From Congeria kusceri (Eukaryota; Mollusca; Bivalvia; Myida; Dreissenidae): a stretch of 64,000 bases of DNA. Both the position numbers and the translations under genes were made by a program. The notes under the pieces are model-generated. The model did not search any database. It had not been told where the DNA came from and saw only the letters and a list, made by a program, of their open reading frames with translations. Positions 1 through 13,749 of this stretch are shown here, in pieces (positions within the stretch are counted from its first letter, which is position 1; every line of letters starts with the position of its first letter). The stretch is taken from contig CM051027.1 in NCBI GenBank assembly GCA_027627225.1, positions 91,491,151 to 91,555,150 of the forward strand. Direction: 5' to 3'.

Positions 1-227
1 ATTGGGACAAAAGTATTTATTTTACATTCTCAGTCTCTCACATGAAAAAACATCGACCATCTTGTTGACCGGAAGTAAAGATCTGTTATATGAGTATAAG
101 TATATAGCAATCTTACGTTAATATTGACATATAATTATGCAGTTATCATTTGGTGCAAATACAGAATGAAGTTATTATTTACATTGCACAGTTTATATTT
201 ACATGCATATATTTCTAATTAAAGTAA
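1..227. other. AT-rich non-coding sequence
   Basis: No gene, exon-like GC-rich patch or clear repeat is visible before the duplicated segment begins near 228. Confidence 0.6.
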
Positions 228-1671
228 ATAAGAAACAGACACAATTTGTAGTTAAAATAAAATGCACAAAATAAACCTTACTATTCTTACAGACACAGTG
301 GTTACAAACAATTTGCGTTTGTGTGTTTTGCCGATAAGTCGTGCGATAATTATTTAACACATTTGTGAAACATTCCTATCCAGTGTGTGATAGACAGAGT
401 AATGAGTCATGCGATAAATATTTAAAACAGTTGTGAAACATTCCAATCCATTTGTGTGATAGACAGAGTCATGAATACAGCGGCAGGTATAATAGTCACA
501 TTAAAAACGAAACCACTTAAACCATTGATAACATTTTTTGTGTATGTACAATAATGGACAAATATATCTTGATTTATCCAAGCGGGCAAAAGCTTCTTAT
601 GGCTAAGCCTTTCTGCTTGTATTTAACTACGCTTCTATACGTTGCGTCCAAATATTTTGATACCGGACGGGAAATGTTTCGTTGCATTACTGATAGTATT
701 TACACAGTAAAACAAACTGTCTAGGGTTTTAAATATTCTGCTTATTTTTAGTTTGCACCATTTGTAAACAATCGGTGGAAACTGAATTTTATTGCACGCT
801 TTTGCAGGAGGAGTAATGGAAGGCAAGGATTTTCAACTCGATCTTCAAGAACTAGTGGTGAAATATGTCTGGGATTGCTTCAGCCAAGACCTTGGTTTCT
901 TGAAGAGGATGTTTCACAGACGACACAAGTATTATTTTGACATTCGCTGGGGATTTGTGGACTTTTCTCACGTGACTACGACTAACGAACGCGCTACGAT
1001 ACGTTCAGTGGACAAAGACAGAACGGAACTATACTTTTCAAAAATACGATAATAAGTCGAATACACCACAAACATACACGTTTTCTACGGAAAGAGCGAC
1101 AACTGCCACAACTAGAATTGAGCTGCAAGAAAACTACACCATAGGTATGTAGAACATGTAAACATCTCTCGCGCTCAGATTTGACTGGTTTCTATAACAG
1201 CATCTGTCTCCGAAAAGTATCACGTGACCGAAAAAAGAACACGTACCATGTTCACATTAGATTGTTTTTATTTTAAATTATTTTAAATTATAGATTATTT
1301 ACTAATGGTAATTAAATTTTTTATTGCCGTTTCCTAACATACACTTGGAATGAATTGTTGTCGATTGCATTGTTTTTGTTTACCGTCCACAATTTGGCAA
1401 AATCAATATTATAATATATCTAATACTAGTATTCTAACATGATACTCGCTATTTTTTCTTTAGACTAAGAACAAAATTTTCGTTGTTAAACTACCCAATA
1501 TACAACGCAAAAGTCGTCCCGATTCTTAACAGAGCATAGTAAAAAGTAGTTCCAATTACAGCTGCAAAAATATATGTCAAATTATGTTAGAATCGAACTA
1601 ATTTTCTGATCAACATTATTTATCGGCAAATAAACACCTCTATGTCGTTCTGATGCGTGGCTATTAAACAT
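228..1671. repeat. Segmental duplication, copy 1 (partner 10495-11908)
   Basis: Beginning at AAGAAACAGACACAATTTG, this segment matches 10495-11908 almost base for base, with only scattered substitutions and small indels, so the duplication looks recent. Differences include an extra ATTTTAAATT unit near 1275 and a 14-bp net length difference near 808-825. Homology ends at about 1671, in the middle of a foldback element whose left arm alone is present here. The segment carries the first half of an aerolysin-like gene. Confidence 0.9.
816..1142 (+). pseudogene. Broken partial copy of the aerolysin-like gene
   Basis: This is the upstream copy of the N-terminal exon found intact at 11018-11395. 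An ATG at 816 follows a good acceptor (TTTTGCAG ending at 807) and opens the frame MEGKDFQLDLQEL. A run of five A instead of four near 1042 shifts the frame, and a stop follows within three codons. The donor corresponding to 11396 is kept near 1143, but the 3' exon present at 12122-12660 is not found downstream, where the duplication stops at 1671. I read it as a truncated pseudogene. A sequencing error in the A-run could explain the frameshift but not the missing exon. Confidence 0.7.
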
Positions 1672-2940
1672 ATAATGTTGATTGATGTTTGCTTGTATAG
1701 ATATTGTGCAAATAAAAAAATACATTTTGTGATTTTTATTTCATGTATTTGTATTCAGTCTTTATATTTCCGTAAATCAGAATATTCGCAAAAGGATGTA
1801 TTTTTGCTGTTTGATGCTATTCCAGTACAACAGCCATCTTGTTGGATCATTCAAGCACGGTGTAGGTTTCCCAGTTCAGAGTTACATATTTACTTTTAGT
1901 TAGCTTGTATTATTTATATACTCTTTTTTTTAAATAAATATTTCAAGAAGTCAGTTATACATATTTAAATATTAGATGTTGTATTTGTTTGGCAGTGTTA
2001 ATGGCTTCCTCTACTTTACTTAAAATATATTTTATTTCCAAAATAAATTACATGTACAAATGACATAAATTTTACATTTTATACTAAAAACATTCGTTAT
2101 GGAAAAAGGGTAGGACCAAAAGTTGTGACCACATTATTTATGGTCTTCCCTTCCTCTATAAATTCATGATTTTCTGTCATGTGAGATAAAAAAAAACAGC
2201 ACATGCATTTATGTTTGTTTTCTACAATAAATATGTTGTACCTATTAAAGCACATTTAAAAGAATATGCTAGTTTAACTTGAAATAATATCAGAGCACCA
2301 ATAAAATTGTTTATTGAACATGTTACTTACTTACAATATACTACTTATTAAGTTTTTTGCTTTTTTTCCATCTATAAAGTCTGTGCATTGAGGCATTTAT
2401 ATAACAATATCTTGATTAACCTATCTATTTCATATTAATATTATTATTGTTGGTACCGGTTACATTCTAAAATTGTACTATCTCCAATTTATAATATTTG
2501 TATTAAGAGTGACTTTTTAGTTATGTACATGTACTTACAACAGTTTTTACTTGCGCATATTATGTTGTTTGGTAGGTGTTTTCTGTATACATGATGTATT
2601 TATAACAACTTTACATTATTGGCAAGGGATTTTTTGTCATTTTCTCTTCTTTATTACTCGGCGTTCCATGTTTGAGTAGCTAATAATAAATTTAATGAAA
2701 CGTTTTCTTCTACTCTTCTACTGAAGCACATGGGTACACTATTTACAGTTCTTATATGACTGCCATTTTACAAACTAGAATCAGCCCTTTATCAATGCAA
2801 ATGCATCTGTGCTGGCCGATACTTTCAACAGTTGCTGCTATCCTATGACCAGTGTGTTTTCTACCAACATTTTAAAGTCGCATTTTGAACAGTGTGCGTG
2901 GCTATTATGTGTACCTTGCCTAATCCAAGGCATTATAGCT
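1672..2940. other. AT-rich intergenic DNA
   Basis: Nothing supportable as a gene was seen on either strand. The sequence is AT-rich with poly-T runs. A minus-strand AATAAA (TTTATT on the plus strand at about 2651) could end the transcript of the gene whose stop codon is at 3187, but this is weak. Confidence 0.4.
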
Positions 2941-3150
2941 TACATGTAATTCAGCAATGTGAATATGTAATTTATCAGCGTAAACCAGTAACACGTAATT
3001 CCACAACAGTAACATGTAATTCGGCAATAGAACGATTGTAACATGTAATTCAGCTACACTAACATGTAAATCAGCAATTGTAACATGTAATTCATCAATA
3101 GTAATATGTAATTTAGCTACAGTAATATGTTGTTCACAATAGTAACATGA
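2941..3150. repeat. Degenerate tandem repeat, unit near GTAACATGTAATTCAGCAAT
   Basis: About nine imperfect units of roughly 20-25 bp, each with a core close to ACATGTAATTCAGC, lie just past the stop codon of the minus-strand gene. They probably form part of its 3' untranslated region. Confidence 0.7.
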
Positions 3151-3186
3151 ACATCAGAAATACACGTAGACGTAAAATACTATTCA

Positions 3187-6100
3187 CTATTCCGCCCCAT
3201 CCTCGCCTTCGACTGCAGCCTCGAAGTTCTCTTTGTTCTTCTTGTTCGCCCTCAGAAGGTTTGAGATGAACACGGCGCCTAGCAACGCCGCCTTGGGAAC
3301 GCTGTGGTGGCTCGTCTGCAACACAGGCACGCGCCATACACTACAGTACCGTGGGTATGTTCTACCACCCGTGGTTGTTGCGATTGCATTATTAGACATG
3401 TTACCATTTCTACTTTCCTAGACCTAACATTTATAATGGACAAGTGCATTTTTTGTTTATTGTCGAGGATCTTACTGACCCACATTCACTACTAGGACAT
3501 TGTATTAAAGGGGATTAACATTTTGACAGCTTACAACAAAATGTATAATATGACGATGTATATCGTTTGATTTTAATTAAGCGTAATTTTTTTTAAATAC
3601 AAAAATGAATTGCGGGCTCTGCGTGTCTACAAGGCACACCGTGGTTTTCGTAGACTTTACGCTCCAATTTATATAATTTACCTACACACCACAGATTTAA
3701 CATAAATTATTTTGATTATTTTAATAATTATGTTACTTCTGTCGCAGAATCTATGCCCTGATATGTGATTTATGTACGATATATTAGTACTGGACAATGG
3801 GCGAGCGTTATTCTGTATACCTGAGATCGATTGCTGTCCCTGGTTCCCGGTTTTGAGCCGGAAGGCTTGGTTCCCGACTTCGGGGTTTGTTTGGCGGCCT
3901 CCTGGGCTACTGGAGCCTTGTTCATGGGTTCCATATTTCCCACGGGGAGTCTGCGACCCTGCGTCGTACCAATGTCATACAGCATCACCTGCTTGGTCAC
4001 TTATGACAAAGTAAAATGGTATTTATTACGAATATTGGAATTTTATTTCCATTAACCTGTAACATTACAATTTTGTTGTTTTTTATTTTGAAAATCAAAT
4101 AAAATACAGGTAAAATTATATATATTTACCAGGAAAATGCTAAGAGCTAAGATGTGATTCTATATTTTTATACGTTTTACCTGGATCGAAGAATTTTCCC
4201 TGGAAGCTCCTCACGGTGCTGATGACAGGTCCTTCTGGCAGTGTCTGGCGGCTCTCGGTGCTCCGGCGACTGCGGCCCTCCTCGTCATATCCGCTGTCGA
4301 CCGAGCCTTCTTTCTCCTTAGACCTGCCAGACAGGACAAACCACGTAGTGATATGTAGTACCCGCATATTCCACAATTTGATAGTTATAGTTTTGCTTAT
4401 CTCTCAATATGCAACGAGCGACTACAATTACGAGCGACAAAAAACTATTTATTGCCATGATTGCCTTATGGACACCGTAAGGATTGACAACAACAAGGGT
4501 GGAGATTGGGAACGACTATTGCAAACAGTCAGATAGTAAAATTGCACATAATTATAATACAAAATAAAAATTGAATTGAAAAACAAACAAGCGTCAGTTA
4601 TGTTTTCTCAATAACTTCCGATTAGTTGGACTTTTCTTTCAATAACTAAATACAATGTATCACAATGAATCGGTTTCCAACAAGTTCAATGCGTCGCAAA
4701 AAGCAAACAATACTATTGGAGTATACGTACGAAGATGAACATTGTCTTATATATGTACGACACCCAGTTCGCGCTACTACTGATAACTAATGCTCACTTG
4801 GTTGCCTTTGTGTTGGCGGTCCTGGCTGACTTCCGGGTGGCTGCCCGCTGTGAGGGGCCGGTAAAGTGCGTCTTGTGGGTCCGCTAGGGGCGAATACACT
4901 TGTTGTTAAACTAGATTTAGATGCAGTTCAAGTCGCGCGCTTGTACCTTTGAAAAGCTTTCATAACAGAAATAAGAGTTTGATCAAATTTATATGAAGGC
5001 GTTCATTAGGAATATAGTTTTTGGAAATACATGTTTTTTCCCATGGATAATTTAGGCTACTCACGAGTACATAATATGACACCGTCCTTCGATGTTTTAC
5101 TTATTACACATTTGAGTCGATAAACATGCGTATAGGTTCTTTGATATCTGCGACATTTTTCGGGAGCATCCACTGCTCTTCCTAATATACTCCACGTTTA
5201 TCTACTTGATACAGCTTTGTCACATAAGAATATCATATTCAGCTTTCTTATTTTACTACCTTCGTCTGAGCTGTCAGGTTCCGAGACGGCGGAAGTGACG
5301 GCAGTTCCGCTACGCTTTCGGTGTAGTCGCTGTATCTGAAGAACGCAGACAAGGGATTCTTGCATTATTTAAAATAACATGTTACCAGTAGTGTTATCTT
5401 ATATTTGTTTTACACGCACTGCTCACTGCCGTATGATCATATAAGTATTACCAAAAAATGTGTTTTATACATACTAGTAAAATATTTGAAGTTATTTTAC
5501 AATTGGTATGCGACTGTTTAATAACAATTATGTCACAGGGAACTAGAAGTATAATTAAAGTATAATTATCTATGGTACATTTTGACAATTATTACAATAT
5601 ACTCACACAATACATATAGGGTAATTTTGATAGTGCTACGTCTATGTAAATTAAGACGAATTCAAACCTTGACCGGAAGCTCTGGCTACTGGGAGGAAGG
5701 GACGGAGTATCTGGGTAACCGATCTGAGGGAGCTCAAAGGGAAGATAATCCTCATCTTCGTCCTCATCGTAATCCTCATCATCGTAGTCCTCGCTGTCGT
5801 ACTCGCTGTCGTCTGCTGTAATACGACTCCTGCCAGTCTTGTCAGTCTTTGGAGTTTCTGTATGTTTGCTTTTACTGCCGACAGTTGGCAACCGTGGCGT
5901 GTCATTTTTGTCATCAATCTCACTTTCCTGATCAATTTCATCCACGGTTCCTTCTTCCTCCCCCTCTTCGACCTCGCTTTCTGAGACGATTTCAAAACGA
6001 GGCCGGGGATACCCGAACACATATTTTGTTTTGGCAACGCGCATGTCACGTTTGCGCATTCGACGTGGCTCCTCCATGTTTTCATTCCAGAATGGCACAA

Positions 6101-9100
6101 ACTGCAACGTTTTTATTCGTCATTAATTAAATGGCAATTAACACATTATGTTAGATCTATATCATCATATATAATGAACATCGTTCTATAATACAAACCA
6201 ATGTATTGACGACGGCAAACTTGCTGAAACATAGACAAGAAATGTCTTTAAAAAAAGACAATCGGCGTAGAAATTAATATTGAAATGTCATTTTTTTGCC
6301 CTAAATATAATACAAGAGGACCAAGCTGTGACTTCACGGACCCCATATTTTTCGTTCCCTACTAAGAAGACTTCTCGGACCCCAGATTTTTCGGTGCCTA
6401 CTAAGGAGACTTCTCGGACACTGGATTTTTCGGACACTATAAGTAAACGTATTAATTTGAGATAAACTCAATAATTATTAATATATGTACCGTGAATAAA
6501 CGGATCATATACCGTCCCATGTTTTCACCAGTGATACATGAATAACGTAAATACTAGTAATTTTCGGAAACATAATTGATACATGAATTTGTCAAATTAA
6601 CATTGTCAGAAATAATAACGGAATGAATGAATGAGCAGTAAGTTTATGAATTCCCCATTTATTGCAATCCTCGGGTTTATGATTCTCCAGACGCTAATTG
6701 ATGCGCGTACATTTACATTGCATAGGCATTTTAATATAGAAAGGGTATGCATTCATAATCGTATGAACGCAATGCCTTATCACCGGCGTAGTAATATGTG
6801 TGTCCTATATTTATGCAAATTATATTTCGACAAGAATATTTAGTTGAACTAAGATGTCTTATTCTTTTCAATGTTACTCTTTTTGCATGATTATTGACGT
6901 TTGATTAAATGTTTTTTTTTTTATAATTAATATACATGAACATTTCATTCCAGTTCTTCTTGTACAAAAATCAAATTTTTTTTTTTTCGCTTTTGCTTGA
7001 TAGTATTCTATCATGCAAGGCCTACAAGTGTTATTATTAAACAAAGCCATTTCGCTAGCAAGTACTATGTACATGTTATGGTATTTTAGGTAAACATTAT
7101 TTTTCTTAGAAGCGACCACAGAAAATCTCCATGACGTAACATCGGTTCAGGAACGTAGCTTTGAAATGGAGTTAATTTCACATTGATGTGTCGATTTGCT
7201 AGATGCATTTAGATCGTCTAATTTATTGTGCATTTATATCACATTTATTAATGATGAATTGTTTATCATGTACAATAAGAAAAAAATGCATTTTGAGATT
7301 TATATTAATATGTTATCCTTTCTAATACAAGTTATGCCCAGGCAAAGCAAAGAGCTTAGATACGCCCGTGTGGATGCTATTGATCGATGACCTACCTCAC
7401 ACGTCATCACTTGTTTAGTGATGTCATTTGTGGATTGTTTTGCATTTTTCTCGCCGAGTGAAATTTTGGATATATGGTGTGGATTTAAAGCATTTAAAAG
7501 CATGTAAGTCTCCATCTGCTGTGTTAATAATAAAACAGGATTATCCAGGATCTGGTAAACTCTCAGCCTAGGAATTGTGTGATTTTAAAGTGTCAGAACT
7601 CAACTGTGGTATAATAGAAGTATTCATGATGTGGATTTACTGTCTTAATCTTTCTAAAGCATTAATAATGTTTGGTGCTTGTCGGCTATATCCGACCGAA
7701 ATAGCAGTTCTTCTTGATGTCACAGGTATTTTTGCATTTGTTTAAGTTACTTTTTTAGTTTTGTAGCGATATAATTTAGGCCTATGCAAGGGAAATAAAA
7801 ATGTTATGACTCATACTGTTTACATTAAATTTTATTTGTCGCAGAAAATTGAATGTAAAATAAGGAGAAAATTACATTTTTGTAGGGAACTATTTTATCA
7901 ATCGTAGTTTGCATTCTATTTTGTGTAGTTCGGTTACAAGGGGCGGTACTTCGCTGTTCCGATAAGAAAACTGCTGTGCGCGATATTTCTCTTAGAATGG
8001 CAATAAAATGCATGTTAAACAAAAATAATATAAAGGAATGCTATGAAATCATCCCAAATATAATGTTAATATAAGGATTGAAATTAAATTTGGTTGCGTT
8101 CATGCGATTATGAACGCAATGGTCAAACTGGCTAATTATCCATGAAGCGCTAGTATGCAACAGTTATTGGTATACTTTAAACATTGTTTGAAGTTTGCAT
8201 TCCCTAAAATTAGAAAATTTGCCCAATTCTATTAATTCATTCATTATTCATTTAATTTTCCCGCTGCATAATTATCGCAGCTCCCCGGTATCCACTTCAT
8301 CTCCTACCTGAGTGCGAATATCTTCAATTACTATGGACAGGGGTAAATAACTGGGATTTCCACTTATTATTCAAACTCAGTTCCATAGTTTTGAACATCA
8401 AGAAAACAATTATGCACGGGTGAGTGGACACGTATGATACAGAATACAAACAACGGCATTTACATTCCAGATTGCCCTAATATTAGTTTAAACCTATTTA
8501 TTTTAGCTCGATTGCATCGAAAGCCGAAGGCTTATAGAGACACTCTCGAGTCCGTTTCCTGGGTAGAACCAGTACTTGGTGTCTTTGGGGGAGATCTTGA
8601 GATTGCCCTAATATTGCCAAATGTTGTTCTGCGGAATGACGAGGCTCTAACAAACCTCGGGGCTAAATCTGGCGGGTAGGTGGCATGTCTAAAGTAGACA
8701 AAAACGTCACAAAATATAGGACTGAAAATCTCCCGTGGAAAATCGCGTGAAAGAAATTTCGAATTTTCACGTTAAAGTATATATGCCGTGCCGCCCTAAT
8801 TTCGTGGGTCTTATGTACGATTTTGGCGCATGCGCGTTAACACATTCTGTTGTCTCACCACTGAGTTGGATAAAACACAATTTGCAATGTGCTCTTTGCA
8901 AACAATATAATTAAAATACCGATTTTGGTTGCTATTTCATGTATATGTTATGTTATTGTACCTGACCCTGCTGATCTGTATCGTCTGGAAGCTTCTCATA
9001 ATTTCGTGGGTTCTGATTGGCTGGCCTACTTTGGTTGGGAAAGAGTGTTTACAGCAGCAATTTACTTTCACATTGTTTGTGCTAGAGCATGTGCTGACAA

Positions 9101-12100
9101 AAGAACGAAAATCTTGGTGAAAACTAGTGTTTTTGAAAATTTTATCATTAAAAATACACAGTCCTTATCAGATTTTTTAAAAGGTAACAATATGGGCATG
9201 ACGAAATCTACACACTTTTTCAATTTTCGTTGTGCAGGTTTAAATTAAGGCTTCATTAATCTATAAATATTTATATTATGTTAGTTATTGTTCATAAATA
9301 TTGGATAAATGATAAAATTGCACACAGCGATTCGTGGGTAGGAATGCTAACTTAAAGTTAAGAGTATACAAATGTCAGTCAAATTTAGGGAAGGGGCATT
9401 GTTTAATTTTTTGTACCGAAAATATCAAAATTCAAGTGAGAAATAAACACAAGGGAGATAATCATACATGTAAAATTATCCTTGGCAAACTGTTCTAAAT
9501 ATACGATTTTTAGAACGAAATTTAATGAATTTAATTGCAAAATAATAAAGGGTAGTGAATTATTTGTGTATTTTATATCATACATTGGTGATTTAAATGA
9601 CCAAGTCACTTTCGGATGCACGAGCAAAAATTCTATTAGTTTTAAACGGCCACGAAATTATGGTAACCCACGAAATTATGGTAATTAGGCATATATATTT
9701 ACCGACCGCATTGAAGATGACAATTATTATAGTTGTGTGTAACCACAGTTAAATTTCATTGTCAATCGTGCCATTTTTAGCAATTGACCTAAAAGATAAG
9801 ATTGTTCGAGGATAGGTGAGTGAAATGTATTGTTCATATAAAATAGCGTAGTTAATATAACGTTAGACAAGTATGTTCAATTTAGTAGACTATTTCTAAA
9901 TAATCAAGGAAAATTATGATTAGTCGATAATCACCTTGCCTCTGTTAAGAATAAGCATAACAGTCTAGGACATAGAGGTCATAGGACATAATAGCACTGC
10001 TGGTGTTTCTTGTTTGGAGTTAAACATGTTAAGTATATTAGATAATATGTATATAGTATTTCATCTTTAAATAAAGAAATAATTTTCGATTTAGCGTTGT
10101 ATATCGGCCAGTAAATAACTCTTTGTCGTTCTGATACGTAGGAATTAAACCACGAGAGCGTTAGCCTGAATGGTTTAATAGCCACGCATCAGAACGACAA
10201 AGAGTTGTTTATTCACCAATAAACAGCGATAATGCGAACAGTAGTTCGACTCTAACGGAGATTGGTTTAAACATATTTATTTCAAATTGGCTTATATTAG
10301 CGAAACATACAACATTTCAATAATACATATACACGTCTGAAGAGGATTGGAACGGAGATTCATTAATGATGCAGATTTATCTTTTAAAATAGCCATCGAT
10401 GGAGCATATATAAAGAAATAAGCATTACTTTCTTTAATTTCAATTTCAGATTTTAAATGAATATCTTAATTCTGCGAAAAAGAAAAATATAATTATAAGA
10501 AACAGACACAATTTGTAGTTAAAATAAAATGCACAAAATAAATCTTACTATTCTTACAGACACAGTGGTTACAAACAATTTGCGTTTGTGTGTTTTGCCG
10601 ATAAGTCGTGCGATAATTATTTAACACATTTGTGAAACATTCCTATCCAGTGTGTGATAGACAGAGTAATGAGTCATGCGATAAATATTTAACACAGTTG
10701 TGAAATATTCCAATCCATTGTGTGATAGAGAGAGTCATGAATATAGCGGCAGGTATAATAGTCACCTGAAAAACGATACCACTTAAACCATTGATAACAT
10801 TTTTTGTGTATGTACAATAATGGACAAATGTATCTTGATTTATCCAAGCGGGCAAAGTTTCTTATGGCTAAGCCTTTCTGGCTTGTATTTAAGTACGATT
10901 CTATACGTTGCGTCCAAATATTTTGATACCGGACGGGAAATGTTTCATTGCATTACTGATAGTATTTACACAGTAAAACAAACTGACTAGGGTTTTAAAT
11001 ATTCTGCTTATTTTTAGTTTGCACCATTTGTAAACAATCGGTGGAAACTAAATTTTATTGCACGATTTTGCAAGACAAGGATTTTCAACTCGATCTTCAA
11101 GAACTAGTGGAGAAATATGTCTGGGATTGCTTCAGCCAAGACCTTGGTTTCTTGAAGAGGATGTTTCACAGACGACACAAGTATTATTTTGACATTCGCT
11201 GGGGATTTGTGGACTTTTCTCACGTGACTACGACTAAAGAACGCGCTACGATACGTTCAGTGGACAAAGACAGAACGGAACTATACTTTTCAAAATACGA
11301 TAATAAGTCGAATACACCACAAACATACACGTTTTCTACGGAAAGAGCGACAACTGCCACAACTAGAATTGAGCTGCAAGAAAACTACACCATAGGTATG
11401 TAGAACATGTAAACATCTCTCGCGCTCAGATTTGACTGGTTTCTATAACAGCATCTGTCTCCGACAAGTATCACGTGACCGAAAAAAGAACACGTACCAT
11501 GTTCACATTAGATTGTTTTTATTTTAAATTATAGATTATTTACTAATGGTAATTAAATTTTTTATTGCCGTTTCCTAACATACACTTGGAATGAATTGTT
11601 GTCGATTGCATTGTTTTTGTTTACCGTTCACAATTTGGCAAAATCAATATTATAATATATCTAATACTAGTATTCTAACATGATACTCGCTATTTTTTCT
11701 TTAGACTAAGAACAAAATTTTCGTTGTTAAACTACCCAATATACAACGCAAAAGTCGTCCCGATTCTTAACAGAGCATAGTAAAAAGTAGTTCCAATTAC
11801 AGCTGCAAAAATATATGTCAAATCATGTTAGAATCGAAATAATTTTCTGATCAACATTATTTATCGGCAAATAAACACCTCTATGTCGTTCTGATGCGTG
11901 GCAATTAAACAACTCGGACTAACGCTCTTGTGGTTTAATTCCTACCCATCAGAACTCCAAATCGTTGTTTATTGGCCGATAGACAGTTAAGAGGAAAATA
12001 GCATTAGCAGAAAAATCGATAGTTACAGTAACAGTAGCAACAACAGTATTAATAGAGTATCAGTTAAAGTAGCAACAGGGCGGCGGCAGTCTTAATATGT

Positions 12101-13714
12101 GTCTATGTCCATGTTTTGTAGGCAGCGAAGCCAACCTCGAAATCGACCTCGCCGGGGTGGTCAAGGTCGGCGGAGGCGTAAACGGATCCCTGTCCGTGAC
12201 CGACACAAAAGGGGAAGAATTCACTGAGACTCTTACTTGGAAAATTGAGACAGAAATCACGGTGCCCGCTTGGAACACTGCGCGGGCCACACTATACGTC
12301 TACGAAGAACCTTCGGTAATGGATTTCGTTGTCACTACGACCATCTCGTTGCCGAAACGTTCACTTCCGGTCTCCATTCGGCGAACCAAAGACGATAAGA
12401 CAGTCAAAACCTACTGGATAACAAATCTCAGGTGTCTATTTACCGAGAAGCACGTAAAGGACGAGTTGGTTAGGTTTGAAAACGTGCCAGTTCCGGGAGG
12501 CGATAGTGATGACGTCGTGGCGCTGATCGAGTCACGTGGTGTGTGCAAGAACGTGTCATGGAAGAACCAGCAAGTGGAGGTGCAGTGTGCACTCATGAAT
12601 GACCCCCCACTCGACGCCCAGTCGGAAACGAAGCCCGTGCACAGTACGGATTTAGACTAGGCACAACGAACGCTATGTGAAGTCAGCAAAGTACACTGTG
12701 GGCAGTTGATAATTTGACTAGACACAACGAACGATATGCTATGTGAACAAAGAACCTTGCGGATATTTCAGAGTCCGACTTCCCACAACTGAAATACGCT
12801 AAGATAATGAAACGTGCAATAAGTCGTTAAAGTGTGTATGTACGATCTTTCATATCAATTATTGTCAAAAAAGCAGATAAAAGTGACAATAAAACTTGAA
12901 AGCAAACAGAAAAATATAACAACGAAGGAAACACTTCAACATGGAATAAATCAACAAGTACTAGTGTCGAGTTTTTGCATCGTTTGTTAATGTTGTGTAA
13001 CCTAAACCAACTGTCAACGTATATACATGTATTTTAGATTTCGTCTGTACAGACGAGAACTATTTGGTGATAAACAAATAGCATATTGTGCGTTTAAAAT
13101 GCAATGTTGTTCTTAACTTTTTTTGTTCCATTTTAAATAGAAATATATATGTTTATTAACTTTATTTGGTTAATTGTATGTATGCCACTATATCTGTTGT
13201 AAGATTGCACATACACACTTTATGTGAACAACGATATGAAAAGTCAGCTAAGAAACATATGAGGCGCGTCGTGGGAAAACCGGACTTAATCCGGTTCGCA
13301 CAGGCTAATCCGGGACGGCACTTTCCGCTGTTATGGTATTTTCTGTTGCAAGAAAGACTCTTCTAAACATAAATCCACTGTAGGCGAAAAGTGCCGTCCT
13401 GGATTAGCCTGTGCGGACTGCACAGGCTAACCCGGGACGACACTTTATGCACATGCATTAAGTCCGGTTTTCCCACTACGCGCCTCAAATATATACTGTA
13501 AAAAAGTCCAACTTGGCACAACGAGATGCCATGTCCGCTTAATGAACTGTTGAATGCAAATATTCAAACTAGACACACCGAAATGCAATACAAACCAAAT
13601 CATTGAAGTAACTATGTCAGCAAGGTTGAAACTTTTAGAGATGTAACGTAATACTTAAATACGTTCGTCGTTTCAAAACACACACACACACACACGCACA
13701 CACAGGAACACACG

Positions 13715-13749
<35 letters not shown>

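Noticed and set aside
5651..6130. Alternative frames over the acidic exon 5668-6101
   Set aside because: Only the frame containing VFGYPRPRF joins both neighbouring exons in phase.
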